Source: Cryptomeria japonica (Eukaryota; Streptophyta; Pinopsida; Cupressales; Cupressaceae). Taken from it: a stretch of 64,000 nt of DNA. The notes below the pieces were generated by a model that saw only the letters and a list, made by a program, of their open reading frames with translations, searched no databases and had not been told where the DNA came from. Position 1 is the first letter of the stretch; each line of letters opens with the position of its first letter. The DNA is taken from positions 190,359,619-190,423,618 of the forward strand of contig NC_081410.1 of the NCBI RefSeq assembly GCF_030272615.1, in the 5' to 3' direction. Below are positions 11,956 to 22,874 of the stretch, piece after piece. Made by a program: the position numbers and the translations under genes.

Positions 11956-13159
11956 GTGCAATTTTTCCAATATGTGAAGTCGTTTTGTTGTGACCAAATC
12001 TAACTGTTTGACTGTTTTTCGTGACAAGAGGACACAATGTTGATGAGGACTCAATGTTTGCAAGTGTTTAGACTCCAAAATGACTCTAAGAAAAGTGTGT
12101 TGTTTGATGTAAAAATATTTTGCATACACTTGAAGACACAAAAGACACAATGTTTTGCTGTTTGGTCTTGAATGTTTGAATGTTTTAACATAAGTCAAGC
12201 ACAATTCTTATGGCTGGCCAAGACAATAGTTGTTGATCCCACATGGGGTTTTACCCCCGAGGCTACGCTATTCAGAGCGGATACTTAGATGCTTGACCTC
12301 ACTGGCTCCACCCTCGGCACTCACTTCTCGGGTCAGCCAAGCATCAGTCCCCATGAAAACTCTCCATGGCGAACTTTGTATCTCTACTAAGAACCGTATG
12401 TGTGTGGGCCGCTACCAGAGGTCCGACCTCCTGCCCCAACAACTAGAAGGATTTGGGCCTCTAAAACAAAATGGTGCTAGTAAGGGCATCCGCTCGTGTG
12501 GCCATACATGCGGCACTTTCAGCTCTGTAAATACAGAAGGCTCCCAGCCGGTAGGGGTTACGCCCTACAAATGATCAAATAAATTTGATCAAACGGGTTT
12601 ATGGGGAGACATAGTGTCGGTATGAACTAATCAGCACACGTTATTCATAGCTTTCACCATGAATACATTTGATTATAGTGGTTCAGATGAGGTGGGTTTT
12701 CCTCGCTACCACTTGGGTCATTCTCTTCTCACTAGTAGTCCTAATGACCACACGGGAAGACAGGCCCTCTAAAGATTAAACAAAAAGAGCCTATTGCTCA
12801 AGACACAAAAGACAATGATTCAATTTTAGTGCACCAATGGAAGTGTTTGCTAGTCTATGAAAACAAGGCACACAATAAAAATCCAAAACCCTAGCCAAGG
12901 ACCTGCAACAAAGAGTTGTTAGTAGTGTGGGTTGTTTGAAATAATCACCCCTTCCTGCAAACACACAAGTTAGGTAAATTTTAAAACCCAAAAGACTTTG
13001 TGAAAATAGGGGCCTTCAACCAAATGATTTAGCTTCCAAGGCAAGCTGCACTAATGTTAGCTAGATCTGAAAGTGTTAGTCCAAAAATAAACCAGATCTG
13101 AAACCCTAAATGCAAAAATCCGAAAACTGAATCACTAAAATTTCAAAATTTTGAAACAG

Positions 13160-13400
13160 TAATACACAGACGCCGTTACCCTCAACACAGACACGTCTGG
13201 AGCACACAGACGCGCTTAAAAATCATAGACGCTTCTTTTAGACACAGACACGGGTAGAAATAACACAGACATGTTTCTGGAACACAGACGCGCCTCCCTG
13301 GAACCTGCAAAATGAAATATTGACAAAACACAAACACGGATCCCGTTGTCGCAGACGCGCCTGCAAATCAAAAACGCGTTTCGTAAGTGCGCAGACGCGA
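13160..13400. repeat. Cluster of CACAGACGCG motifs, copy set 2
   Basis: About eleven copies of the same motif as in the cluster at 11665-11955 (for example CACAGACGCC, CACAGACACG, CACAGACGCG, GCAGACGCGC), close to the primer-binding site. The sequence between copies is not shared with the first cluster, so this is not a simple duplication of a block. Confidence 0.72.
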
Positions 13401-13489
13401 AAATACCAAAAATGCTGTCGAAAATGTCCGATCTGCAACTTCAAAAACACAAGATCTGCAACAAGGAGGTTAAATGCAAAGGGACAAGT

Positions 13490-13507
13490 GTCCCACCGAG
13501 CGTGCCA
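13490..13507 (-). other. Primer-binding site of the Tat element
   Basis: On the element strand the LTR end CA is followed by TTT and then TGGCACGCTCGGTGGGAC. It begins with TGG, complementary to the CCA end of a tRNA, and stands directly inside the LTR as a PBS should. This sequence is commonly seen next to the LTR in Tat-type elements. I cannot name the tRNA with certainty. Confidence 0.75.
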
Positions 13508-13510
13508 AAA

Positions 13511-14321
13511 TGTGTATGGTGAAAAATGGGTAACAATAATAACAATATTGAAAGGCTAAATGAATTCAACCACCAAACCCTAGCCTAACAATCAACAAAG
13601 ATCCACCATAACATATGAAGATTACCTAAGACAATGCAAATCAAATGAAATCACAAAGATTATACCATCACATGTCCAATAGGGTTTTGATCTCCATTCT
13701 TCCTATCTCCATTGATCTTGCTTGATATATTTGCTCTCAGATTTTATGTGCACAAGAGCTCAACAAAGAACAGAATGTGGTTGTAAGTAGGATCGTAGTG
13801 TAGTCAATTGATCAAGTCATTAGCTCATTAGATCATTAGGTCATTAGAATGCTTGATTAGAATGATTGATTAGGGTTTGATAATGAGGAAAGCATCTCCT
13901 TATATAGAAGACACAATATGAAATGGAGGGATAAGATTGAGAGGTGTAAAAGGAGGTCGGCTAGGATTAGAGGGTAGGTAAAAGAAATAATAAAATAATG
14001 AGAGGGGTAGGTAGTGTATGAATTAAGAGATGAATGACATGTGTCATAGGTAGAAAAGGTTAATGAATTAATTAAATAAATAAAGATTTATTTAATTAAT
14101 GGAAGAAGTGGGATCAATTAAATAAATAAATGTATTTAATTTAAGAAAAGGATAATTTAAATAAATAAATGTATTTATTTAAATGAGAAATAAGGCTAGA
14201 AGAGGATAAATGAATTAATTAAATAAATAAAGATTTATTTAATTAATAGAAGAATTAAGCTTAGATAATTAAATAAATAAAATATTTATTTAATTAGACA
14301 TGACAATTTTAGGTGTCTACA
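13511..14321 (-). repeat. 5' LTR of the Tat element (811 bp)
   Basis: On the element strand it begins TGTAGACACCTAAAATTG (at 14321) and ends CCATACACA (at 13511), so it has TG...CA ends. The inner boundary is set by the PBS, and the outer one by the break in the LINE RNase H coding frame at 14321/14322. The first 5 flanking bases are GTCCC (14322-14326), the expected target-site duplication; its partner is outside the window. The first 260 bases of the LTR hold five AT-rich palindromes. Confidence 0.85.
14065..14298. repeat. Five AT-rich palindromes within the LTR
   Basis: Near-perfect inverted repeats of the type TTAATTAAATAAAT - 4 bases - its complement. The first has arms 14068-14081 and 14086-14099 with 14 of 14 pairs. 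Others are centred near 14133, 14168, 14233 and 14281. They lie in the outer (U3) part of the LTR and could form cruciforms or hairpins. Confidence 0.8.
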
Positions 14322-17300
14322 GTCCCCTTAAGACACTTTATAATATTATTTGAATCCCCTTCAATCCATAGATAGGGGCAATTCCATTTTTTAGCTAGGA
14401 GGATGCCTTGAAGAGCTGCCATAGCTTCAGCTTTGTGGTTGGTTTGGGTTCCAATAGGGATAGCAACCATTTCCTTGCAAATTCCTCTGTCATCTCTAAG
14501 TATAGATCCACAGCCTGAAGGACCAGGGTTACCTTTGGCAGCACCGTCAAAATTAACTTTGAACCATCCTTGAGGAGGGGTTTGCCATTTAGCTTCAAGC
14601 CTCTTATTGTGGTTGTTAGGACCATCAGTAATCTTCATATTCCATACCCTCAAGATATTTGATTCCAATGAGTTGTTCGAGTAACAAGGACCCTCAATGA
14701 TCCTTATATTTTCCTAAATCGACCATTGAATTTTCTAGAACACAATATCCTGATTAAGGGAGACATCCCTAAAGATTCGGTTATTTCTTTCTTTCTATAG
14801 TCCCCAGAAGATGTGAGGAAGAGAGAGCTGCCACAAACATCTCAAAAAAGAGTTAGTCCATTTAATATTCCAGGATGAGAACAGGTCACTGATGTTATTC
14901 GGAAAAACCCAGGCCATACTAAAGCTCTTGAGAAAACTTTTCCAAACAGAGGCTGAAAAGGAACAGTGGAGAGCAAGGTGGTCCACGAACTCTTCCTCTT
15001 GAAGGCACAGCACACATCTATTGGGGAGGGCAAAGCCTCTGCCTTTGAGGTTGTCAAGGGTAAGAATCTTATTTTAGAGGATGGTCCAGAAGAAAATATT
15101 GATTTTGGGGGTGAGACCCTTACTCCAGGCTTTTGACCAGTAAGGGTTGATAGAGGGGGGGGAGGAGGGGAAAGGACACAATACATAGAGGAAATAGATA
15201 AAGTACCTTTAGGATCATGTTTCCAAATCAGGGAGCCTTCTTCTTTATTCATCCATACCGCAGACAGATGGATCTTGAGCTTAGAAAGGCTAGGGTGGAT
15301 GCTTTCAATGTTCTGCCATTCATTACCAACCCAGTACTCAACAACTAAGGAGCCAAAAGTTCTAATACAAGAGGGAGCATGGGGGCCCATTCATTGATAT
15401 CAGTCAAGGGTTTATCAAAAAGACAAGGATCCTCCCAGAATTTAATTTTCCTTCCATTTCCTAGTTTCCAGATCACACCTTTGGCTATACCTTCTTTACA
15501 TTTAGAGGCATGATTCCATATGTGGGATCCATTAATACTAAGGTCCGAATGGATAAAAGAGGAGAGAGAGGAGGACAGAAGAGAGTACTTGCTTCGCCAA
15601 ATTTTACACCATTCAGAGTCTGAATGAAACATTCTCTAGACTTGTTTGGACAGAAGAGCTTCATTTAGGGTTTGAATCCTCCTGATGCCCAGACCACCTT
15701 TGCTTTTCGGCCTACAAACCTGGTCCCAAGCCACCAAAGACATTCTTTGCTTATCCTCAACCCCAGACCAAAGGAATCTTCTTTGAATTTTCTCGATTGC
15801 ATCAGCATACTTAACTGGAATTCTGAAAAGACTTAGAGCATAAATCAGAATACTTTGAAGAGTTGCCTTAAGGAGTTGGAGCTTGCCACATTGACTTAAG
15901 AGGGCTCCTTTCCAACCTGCGAGTTTTTTATGGAATTTGTCCACTAGAGAACTCCAGAAGGAATCAGGAGGTGCAATGCCCATAGGGAGACCGAGGTAGG
16001 TAGCAGGAAGATCAACAATCCTACACTCCAAGATTTTGTTGATCCTCTGTTGTCTTCTCTTAGGAGTATTAATAAAAAAAACTTCACTTTTAGCCCAATT
16101 GATAAGCGGACCAGAAGCAGAGGCAAATTTACATAGGATGCTCTTCAAAACTTTAGCTTTAGAAATACTTGATTCCCCCATAATAATAGTATCATCAACA
16201 AATTGTTGGTGGGAACAGATAAGGTCAGCAGAGGATGGTTGGAGGCCCTTAAAGGAGCCTTGCAACACCATTTTTTCCATAGTCCTTCCAAAGCATTCTG
16301 CCATAATAATGAAGAGGATGGGGGAGATAGGATCCCCTTGCCTTAGACCTCTAGAAGCTTGGAAAAAGGATGAGGGGGAACCATTGATAAGAACAGCGAA
16401 AGTAGCAGAGGTGGTAAGCTGAGAGAGGAGGTCAACAACTCTAGAGGAAAAACCAAAAGAAGTGAGGACTTTCTGAAGCGAAGACCAGTCAACCCTGTCA
16501 TAGGCTTTGGAGAGATCAAGCTTTAGGATGAAACCCTGTTTCTTTGCTCTAACAAGAGAATGAATGTTCTCATGGACCGTAATAATGGAGTCAAGAATTT
16601 GTCTTCTAGGAACAAAACCATTTTGCTGGTGTTTAATTAAGGCAAGAAGGACAGACAAAATTCTAGAGGTAAGAACCTTGGAAATAATCTTGTAAAAAGA
16701 GTTGCAGAGGCTAATAGGTCTGAATTTGTCCAAAGAATTAGCACCTTGAGTTTTGGGGATGAGAGCAATAAAAGTACCATTGATTTCTTTCAAGATTTTT
16801 CTAGCCCCAAAAAATTCCTTAACCCCATTGGATACATCTTTTCCAACAATCTCCCAAAATTCTTGGAAAAAGAACATTGGGAAGCCATCTGGGCCAGGCG
16901 CTTTGTTCCCATCAAAGGAGAAAACAACATTTTTAATTTCCAAGTTAGAGGGAATGGAAGAGAGAGAGGCATTCTTTTGATCATCAATGAGACAAGGAAT
17001 GTTCTGAAGAAAGGAGGATTGGGCTTCAGCATCCAGACTGTGATCCCTCTTGAGGAGGTCCGAGAAATACCTTTTAGCTTCATTCCTTATCTCATCCTCC
17101 TTGACCAACTCCCCATTATCCACCACTAGCTTATTAACCCTATTAACTGCTTTATGCTTAATCGTCGACATATGGAAGAATCTTGTATTCCTATCTCCTT
17201 CCTTAAGCCAAATGCATCTTGATCTTTGCTTCCAGAACATTTCCTCTTTGGCAATGATATCATGGTATTTTTTGAGAGTCTCATTTTCATCAGCAATAGA

Positions 17301-18269
17301 CACAGTATTGAAACCATCCTTCTGGATTTGATCCTGTATTTCTTTAAGGTCTTCCTGAACTTTGCTCTTAGCCTCAAAAATATTCCCAAAGCTGGTTTTG
17401 TTCCAGAGTCTTATGTTGTCCTTCACACTTTTGAGCTTTTTGACAACTTTAAACATAGTCGTTCCCTCAACTTGAATGCTCCACCATTTCTTAATATTTC
17501 TTTTGATTTCGGGGTGGAGGGTCCACATTTTTTCAAATCTGAAGGGAAAGCTTCTCCTTCTATTGATTGAGTCAGCAATGAAGGTGATAGGGAAATGATC
17601 AGATCCAACCCGAATGTGGGTCGTTAAAGAACAGGAGTAATGACTATACCAGTCATCAGAGATGAGAGTTCTATCAAGACGCACTTGGATAAGATCATTA
17701 CCAGTTCTTCTGTTAGTCCAAGTGTAAGTGCATCCCTGTATCTCCAAGTCATTGAGAGCCTGAGAATTAATAAAATCCATGAGGGCCATCCTACTTTCCA
17801 GTTGAGGAGGACTTCCACCAAATTTTTCCTCCTCTCTCAAAGGAGTATTGAAGTCTCCCATAACCATCCAACTAATATTTTTGAAGTTGTCCCTAGCCTA
17901 TATATTTTTTTTCCAAAAAGAGTTTCTAGCCTTCAAATTATTAGGAGCGTAAATATTAGTGAGAACCCATGAAGTACAATCTTTTAAATGCTCAAATTTG
18001 ATACAAGAGAAATTATTGTCCTAAATAATAACATGACCTTTAACAATATTGAGGTTCCAGATGGTAGCAATGCCTCCTGAAGCACCTTCGGAGCTGCCAC
18101 CACTAACATTACCATTTTTAAAGAACTTCAATGATTCAACTTTTTCTCTGCTCATTTTGGTTTATTGAATTAGAAAAATATCAGGATTACTATCTCTTAT
18201 CATATTCCTAATGATATCATGTTTATGGGGATTATTGAGTCCCCTAATATTCTAGGAGATAATCTTCAT
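14322..18269 (-). pseudogene. LINE ORF2: endonuclease, reverse transcriptase, RNase H (3' end missing)
   Basis: Start ATG at 18269 (M-K-I-I-S, then N-I-R-G-L), the usual start of plant LINE endonucleases. The endonuclease part has four in-frame stops (first at codon 6, in place of the Trp of SWN) but keeps MGDFNTP (about 17865) and GSDHFPI. From 17867 to 15636 the frame is open for 743 residues and has the RT domain (KAPGPDGFPMFFFQ, LDKFRPISLCNSFYKIISK, ILKLDLSKAYDRVDW, RGLRQGDPISP and QFVDD, a variant of FADD). A TAG at 15636 and frameshifts near 15370 and 15100 follow. The zinc-binding domain (about 15010-14900, FVDHLALHCSFSASVW) and RNase H (NFDGAAKGNPGPSGCG, KAEAMAAL, IEGDSNNI; catalytic D, E, D) are recognisable up to the break. 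The RT cleaves, primes and copies by target-primed reverse transcription. Confidence 0.88.
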
Positions 18270-18566
18270 AGCTACTTACCGATTCCCAACTCCTTAAGAG
18301 TCTTTTGGGTTCCATCTGCAATGTTCTTGTTGGCCTCCTTATCTCTGACTTTATGGTTAGAGGGTCGCCCTGGGGAAGAGGAGATGTACCCCACATCAAC
18401 TTGAGCTAGTCTGTTGGATTTCCTTAGTAGGGAAGTCGCGGGAGTAGATCCTTTCTTAATCCTGTATTTTGGTTACTTCCATTCAGCTTCTATCACAGGA
18501 GCCTCTTCCGAATTGCTGAGGATTTTGGAGATTTCTTCTTCATTACCCCAGTTAGGAGTTTTGGAT

Positions 18567-19865
18567 TCAGTTGAAACATTGTTCACTGTTTGAACTCTGT
18601 TCTGAGTCCGATAGGTTCATACCCAAAATTGCACATTTTTGGGCTTCTTGAATTCCAAAACTTGGCATGGCTAGTGAAGAGTCAATCCTTTCTTCTTGGG
18701 GATCAGGGATCTCCCCTTCCTCAGGTTGGTAATCTTTTGCTTCCAGTTCCTTGCCTTCATAAGTGTCGGCAACCACTTCAGCTAACTCATTTGAATATTC
18801 AGTCTGATCTTTCATTTCCTCTTTTTGAGTAGTACCCAAGGGGCTGGCTTTGGTTGGTTCGTTTCTCACTACTTCCTGGGTTGAGGGGCTAGAGATAGAA
18901 TTTGATGTCACTTCCTTATTTTCCCCCAAAGGATTAAAGTGATTGGATTTGTCTTCCTTATTCTCTGGGTTTTTAACTTGCCACACCATTTTCTCTGGCA
19001 ACTTTTGGTTTTCAATATGGGGTTTCGGCTGCTTAGGTTCTACCTTCGGCTTATATGGGCAGGATTTTGCCCAGTGACCTGCTTTTTTACAATGGAAGCA
19101 GGCAAAAGGGATAGATTCATATTCAATGTGTTGTTTCCAAGTTCCCAACTTTGAAACTAGGTCTATTTGTTCCGGCATATCTGCATCAGGGGCTACTCCT
19201 ACACATAACCTAGCATGAGTCAGTCTCTTTTTTGAAGCAGTGACTGAATCTATAGAGAGCAGCTCACCAAAGGAGCTTGCAATTCCAGAGAAGATACTTT
19301 CTGCCCAATATTCAAGAGGCAAGCCTGGAAGCTTTATCCAGACTGGAACTTGCGCTAAGAGAGAATCATTCATATTCAGGTTTGGATGCCATTTTCGAAG
19401 GACCAATGCTATCTTTCCTACCATCCAGGGGCTCCTGCACAGAATCTTAACCTTATCTTCTTCACATAAAAAAGTAAAAAATAGAATGCCTTTAGGTAAA
19501 GCCGAGACTTCAACATTTCCCTTGAGGACCCATTTTCGTTTGACAAAAGCCCTAACAACTTCAATATTAGGATGCAAACCCATAAATTTCCCTACCAAGG
19601 AGTTTGATATACTATTAATATTATGGTCCAGAACCTGGTTAGGGATAGAGATAGCGAACTTACCACCAGAAGGGTTAGAAATATTCTTGACAGGAGGTAG
19701 GGAGGATTTACCAGTTGGTCTAGTTCCAAAAAGGGAAGACCATTTCTTTTTTTCCTTTCCACTGTCAACGGAGTCATCACGTGAAATGGGCCCCCCGTTG
19801 GACCCTTCCCCCAAAAGACCAGATGAACCTGTTGTCTCCTCTAGCAGAGTACCATCATACTGCAA
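18567..19865 (-). CDS. LINE ORF1 (RNA-binding, DUF4283-type with CCHC knuckle)
   Basis: An intact frame of 432 residues. The DUF4283-type region (about residues 85-240) is visible as KRKWVLKGNVEVSALP, FTFLCEEDKVKILCRSPWMV, VPVWIKLPGLPLEYWAES and KRLTHARLCVGV. It is followed by a zinc knuckle CFHCKKAGHWAKSC (about residues 256-269, C-x2-C-x4-H-x4-C) and an acidic, disordered tail. ORF1 proteins of plant LINEs coat the element RNA. The start at 19865 is the first ATG of the frame. The gap to ORF2 (18566-18270) holds no clear gene. Confidence 0.85.
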   Translation of the reverse strand: MQYDGTLLEETTGSSGLLGEGSNGGPISRDDSVDSGKEKKKWSSLFGTRPTGKSSLPPVKNISNPSGGKFAISIPNQVLDHNINSISNSLVGKFMGLHPNIEVVRAFVKRKWVLKGNVEVSALPKGILFFTFLCEEDKVKILCRSPWMVGKIALVLRKWHPNLNMNDSLLAQVPVWIKLPGLPLEYWAESIFSGIASSFGELLSIDSVTASKKRLTHARLCVGVAPDADMPEQIDLVSKLGTWKQHIEYESIPFACFHCKKAGHWAKSCPYKPKVEPKQPKPHIENQKLPEKMVWQVKNPENKEDKSNHFNPLGENKEVTSNSISSPSTQEVVRNEPTKASPLGTTQKEEMKDQTEYSNELAEVVADTYEGKELEAKDYQPEEGEIPDPQEERIDSSLAMPSFGIQEAQKCAILGMNLSDSEQSSNSEQCFN

Positions 19866-20058
19866 GTCAACAACATCCTCCGGGATGTCCAGAGGCTTAT
19901 CCTTATCGCCTATGGGATGAGCTGCATTGATCTGGCCACTCCCACCATTGGAATCAGAGTTCCCGCCTTGTAGAGAATTTGAAATTTGAGTTCACCCATT
20001 ACCGCCACCTTCTCCTGCTCCCATTGTTTTCCTAGTACCATCTCTTCCCATTCTATTT

Positions 20059-20237
20059 GGGATTCAACTTTATGGTTTTTACCAAGGATGTAAGCACTAT
20101 AGGCAAGAATCCCCACTATTTCTCCAAGGTTCTCCACAAGGTAAAACATGCTCCATTGTTAACACGGTAGAGACGAACTAGTGGGGTTTGAACCTAGGTT
20201 GTACGCACTACATGCAAGAAGCCCCACCATTTCACCA
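20059..20237 (-). promoter_or_regulatory. Tandem tRNA-like box A/box B units at the 5' end of the LINE
   Basis: Minus strand: TGGTGAAATGG (20237-20227) fits the pol III box A consensus TRGYNNARNNG, and GGTTCAAACCC (20194-20184) fits box B GGTTCRANNCC, 32 bases apart as in tRNA genes and SINEs. A second, weaker pair lies downstream: TGGAGAAATAG (20126-20116) and AGTTGAATCCC (20069-20059). The sequence between the boxes is similar in both (GGGGNTTCTTGC, then TAGTGC). It may be the head of a SINE or a pol III-like promoter of the LINE itself. Confidence 0.55.
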
Positions 20238-20238
20238 A

Positions 20239-21700
20239 AGGGTCATCCCCGATGCTTTGTTCTAGAATGTTGTACTGGATTCTTGGAAATGTTTATTGTA
20301 CTAGTATTAACACACATGATTGGAATGGGGTCATTAAATTTCATGCCAATGTCCTTCAAAGTCTGCTTCACCCAAAAAATCTAAGTACAATAAGAAGATG
20401 TTGCAATGCACTTTGCTTATGTCGTAGATAAGGACACAGACCTGCTTTTTGCTTAATTCCTGGGATACCATAGACCAAACTCTTATATACCTTTAAGATA
20501 TCTGAAAATCCTTTTTACTGCCACAACGTTTGATTCTTTTGGTTCTTGCTGGAAATCTTGATGCCAAACATACTACATACATGATAACTTGTCTAGTAGC
20601 AATCAAATATAACAATCCTCCAATTAGTGACCTGTATCGACTTGCATCTGTCGTAGGAGATTTATCATCCTTATTTAACTTGCATCCAGTAGTCATAGGT
20701 GTACATACCAGTTTAAAATTCTCCAACCCAAACTTCTTCAATAGTTCGTTGACATACTTAGATTGAGAAATAAAAATTCCTTTATCATTCTGATTAACTT
20801 GCAATGCAAGGAAAAAATTAAACTCACCGATCATGGACATCTCAAATTCTTTTTGCATATCAACAACAAATCTTCTACACATATTTTCATTTCCTCCAAA
20901 TATTATATCATCAACATACATTACAATAATCAGAGTTTTACCTGAATGTGTCTTGAAGTACAAGTTACTAACTATTGAACCTTTCTAAAATCCCTAATCA
21001 GATAGATATTTGTCTAACCTCCCATACAAAGCTCTAGGAGCTTGTTTCAGTCCATACAAAGCCTTTTTCAATCTGCAAACAATGTTCAGAACATCCTTCA
21101 ATTTGAATCATTATGGTTGTTTAATGTAAACTTCTTCTTTTAAATCTCCATTCAAAAATGTTGATTTCACATCCATCTGATAAACTTTGAAATATTTGAA
21201 TGTTGCAAATGCTAGGAACATCCAGATTGTCAACATTCTTGCAACCGGGGCATAAGTCTCATCAAAGTCAATTCCTTCAATCTGAGTGTATCATTTGCAA
21301 ACCAACCTTTCGTTATTCCTTATAACCTTACCATCGTCATCCAGCTTATTTTGGAATACCCATTTAGTATCGAGCACATTCTTGTCTTTCGGTCTGCTAA
21401 CTAATTCTCATGTCTGTTTTTTCTCAATCTGATCTAATTCCTCTTTCATTGCCTTCGTCCAATTTTGATATTTGTAGGCTTCTCTACTACCTTTGGCTCA
21501 GTTTCAAATAGTAAACACAACAAGACCTATTCTTGTGTTGCTTTGCTTCTTGTGATGACTCCTTTTCTCTTATCACAAATGATTTGTTCTTCTGAGTAAT
21601 TCTTCTTAGCATACCTTGTTTTTTTGGATGTAGATGTAGGAGCATCTTGATCATTCTTTTCTTCTCTCCTGGTTTCTTCATTTATTTCCTTATCTTCGGA
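20239..21700 (-). pseudogene. Copia reverse transcriptase and partial RNase H
   Basis: RT motifs at 20963-20500: SGKTLIIVMYVDDIIFGGN (catalytic YVDD), FEMSMIGEFNFFLALQV, QSKYVNELLKKFGL and SRYRSLIGGLLYLIATR. The region upstream (21700-21000) is RT sequence with several frame breaks. Downstream, the RNase H tail is visible in another frame (WVKQTLKDIGMKFND, TSTINISKNPVQHSRTKH, about 20370-20245). The stretch with the first catalytic Asp is missing, an internal deletion of perhaps 50 codons near 20450. Homology ends where the LINE begins. Confidence 0.8.
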
Positions 21701-21805
21701 CTCATCTAATTCATATCCTACTACTATTTCTAATTCTTTTAAAGTGTTCTCACCAACTTTTACACTTGTACTTTCAACAATCTTATTCTATCTTTTGTTA
21801 AAATA

Positions 21806-22735
21806 TCAATATGCTTTTCTCTTTGTTGAGTAACCTAAGAATATGCCTTCATTTGCTCTGCTGTCAAACTTTCCAATATTATCCTCATCTCTCCTAATAT
21901 AGCGCTTGCTTCCAAAATCTTTGAAATATTTTACTGTTGAAGTTCTACCATACCATAGTTCATAATATGTCTTACCATACTTCCTCCGATAAAAAATTTT
22001 GTTAAGTGTATATGTTGTTGTGTGAATTGCTTCTCTCCAATAAACTTTTGGTAACTTTGCACCTTTTATCATAGTTCTAGCTACTTCTTGTATAGTTTGG
22101 TTCATCCTTTCAACTACGCCATTCTACTGTGGTGTCTGGGGGTAGATAACTATCTTTTGATGCCATGTTTCTCATAGAATTCATTGAACTCATCCGAGAT
22201 GAATTATCCTCCTCTGTCGGACCTTAAACACTTGATTTTCCTACCAACTTCACTCTCAAATTTTGCCTTGAATATCTTGAACTTTTCTAATGCTTCAGAT
22301 TTTTCTCTGAGAAATGCAACCCAAGTCATTCTAGAATAATCATCAATCAGTAACATGAAATACCTCTCACCTTGCAAGCTTCTTGTTCGCATTGGACCAC
22401 AAATATTTGTGTGAACCAAATCTAGTAATCTGGTGGACGAATACTCCTTTCCTTTGAATTTGCTTCTGGTATGCTTTCCTATTTGACATTCCCTGCAAAT
22501 GTTGTTCATTGGTTTAGATGATCTAGGCAAATCTCTTATTGTACTATGCAAACTGATCTGTACCAAGTTATCAAAGTTGATATGACACATCCTCTGGTGC
22601 CATAGCCAGTTGTCATCAAGTTGTGATATCAAGCAATGTTTTGTGGTTCCTCCCAACTGGTACATATTCCCATTTGTCCTTCTTCCAATTGCAATAATTG
22701 TTCTAGAATCCTTCTAGATCTCACATTCGTTGTCC
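21806..22735 (-). pseudogene. Copia integrase
   Basis: Zinc-binding N-domain and GAG-pre-integrase region at 22665-22480 (NWLWHQRMCHINFDNLVQIS, then CRECQIGKHTRSKF). The core domain follows with DYSRMTWVAFLREKSEA and KIKCLRSDRGG (about 22370-22204). After a break, TIQEVARTMIKGAKLPKVYW and the C-terminal part with KYFKDFGSKRYIRRD and GIFLGYSTKRKAY (22105-21806). Two of the three catalytic acids can be read in the first part; the region of the Glu (around 22110-22200) has a frame break. Confidence 0.8.
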
Positions 22736-22874
22736 TGAAAAACAACATTGCATCCATTTCATACATTTGTGCAACACTTAAGACATTATGATGCAAACCC
22801 TTCACATAATAAACATTGACAGTGTTATGCTTTCCATCAAAAGTAATTGAACCAATACCAATGATTTATGTTGT

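Larger units (their letters stand above)
11170..13489 (-). other. Leader (5' untranslated region) of the Tat element
   Basis: About 2.3 kb between PBS and the gag ATG, without a convincing ORF. It has two clusters of a short motif, CACAGACGCG on the plus strand and diverged forms of it, at 11665-11955 and 13160-13400 (about 12 and 11 copies). Between them is a GC-richer block at 12230-12575 that differs from the AT-rich surroundings and contains an ORF on the plus strand that I do not consider coding. Long leaders are usual in Tat elements. The motif clusters are described under repeats. Confidence 0.6.
1..14321 (-). mobile_element. Large Ty3/gypsy LTR retrotransposon, Tat lineage (left end outside window)
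   Basis: Read right to left: LTR (13511-14321), primer-binding site, leader of about 2.3 kb, gag, a His-containing zinc knuckle, aspartic protease, G-patch, RT, first RNase H, a second RNase H, integrase, spacer, and a PMD ORF on the opposite strand. A second RNase H between the first one and the integrase is the known hallmark of the Tat clade, and DGG instead of DTG/DSG in the protease also fits Tat/Athila. No copy of the LTR is seen to the left of 13511, so the internal region runs off the window and the element is longer than 14.3 kb. It is non-functional: one frameshift and eight in-frame stops. It is inserted in the RNase H domain of the LINE at 14322. That the PMD part belongs to it is inferred from continuity and the lack of an intervening LTR. 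Confidence 0.85.
14322..20238 (-). mobile_element. L1-type LINE, truncated by the Tat insertion
   Basis: A plant L1-type LINE: a 5' region with tRNA-like boxes, ORF1 (19865-18567) and ORF2 with endonuclease, RT, zinc-binding and RNase H domains (18269 to the break at 14322). The RNase H coding sequence is interrupted by the LTR boundary at 14321, so the LINE was there before the Tat element. The 3' end with poly(A) lies left of the window. At the other end, the copia RNase H coding sequence stops at about 20239, so the LINE appears to sit within the copia element. Confidence 0.85.

Noticed and set aside
12230-12574. Open frame of 114 codons on the plus strand in the Tat leader
   Set aside because: No recognisable motif, no frame continuity with gag, and GC-richer sequence makes long open frames more likely by chance.
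19240-19920. Long open frame (226 codons) on the plus strand opposite LINE ORF1
   Set aside because: It is the antisense shadow of the intact ORF1, which has a zinc knuckle and a DUF4283-type region.
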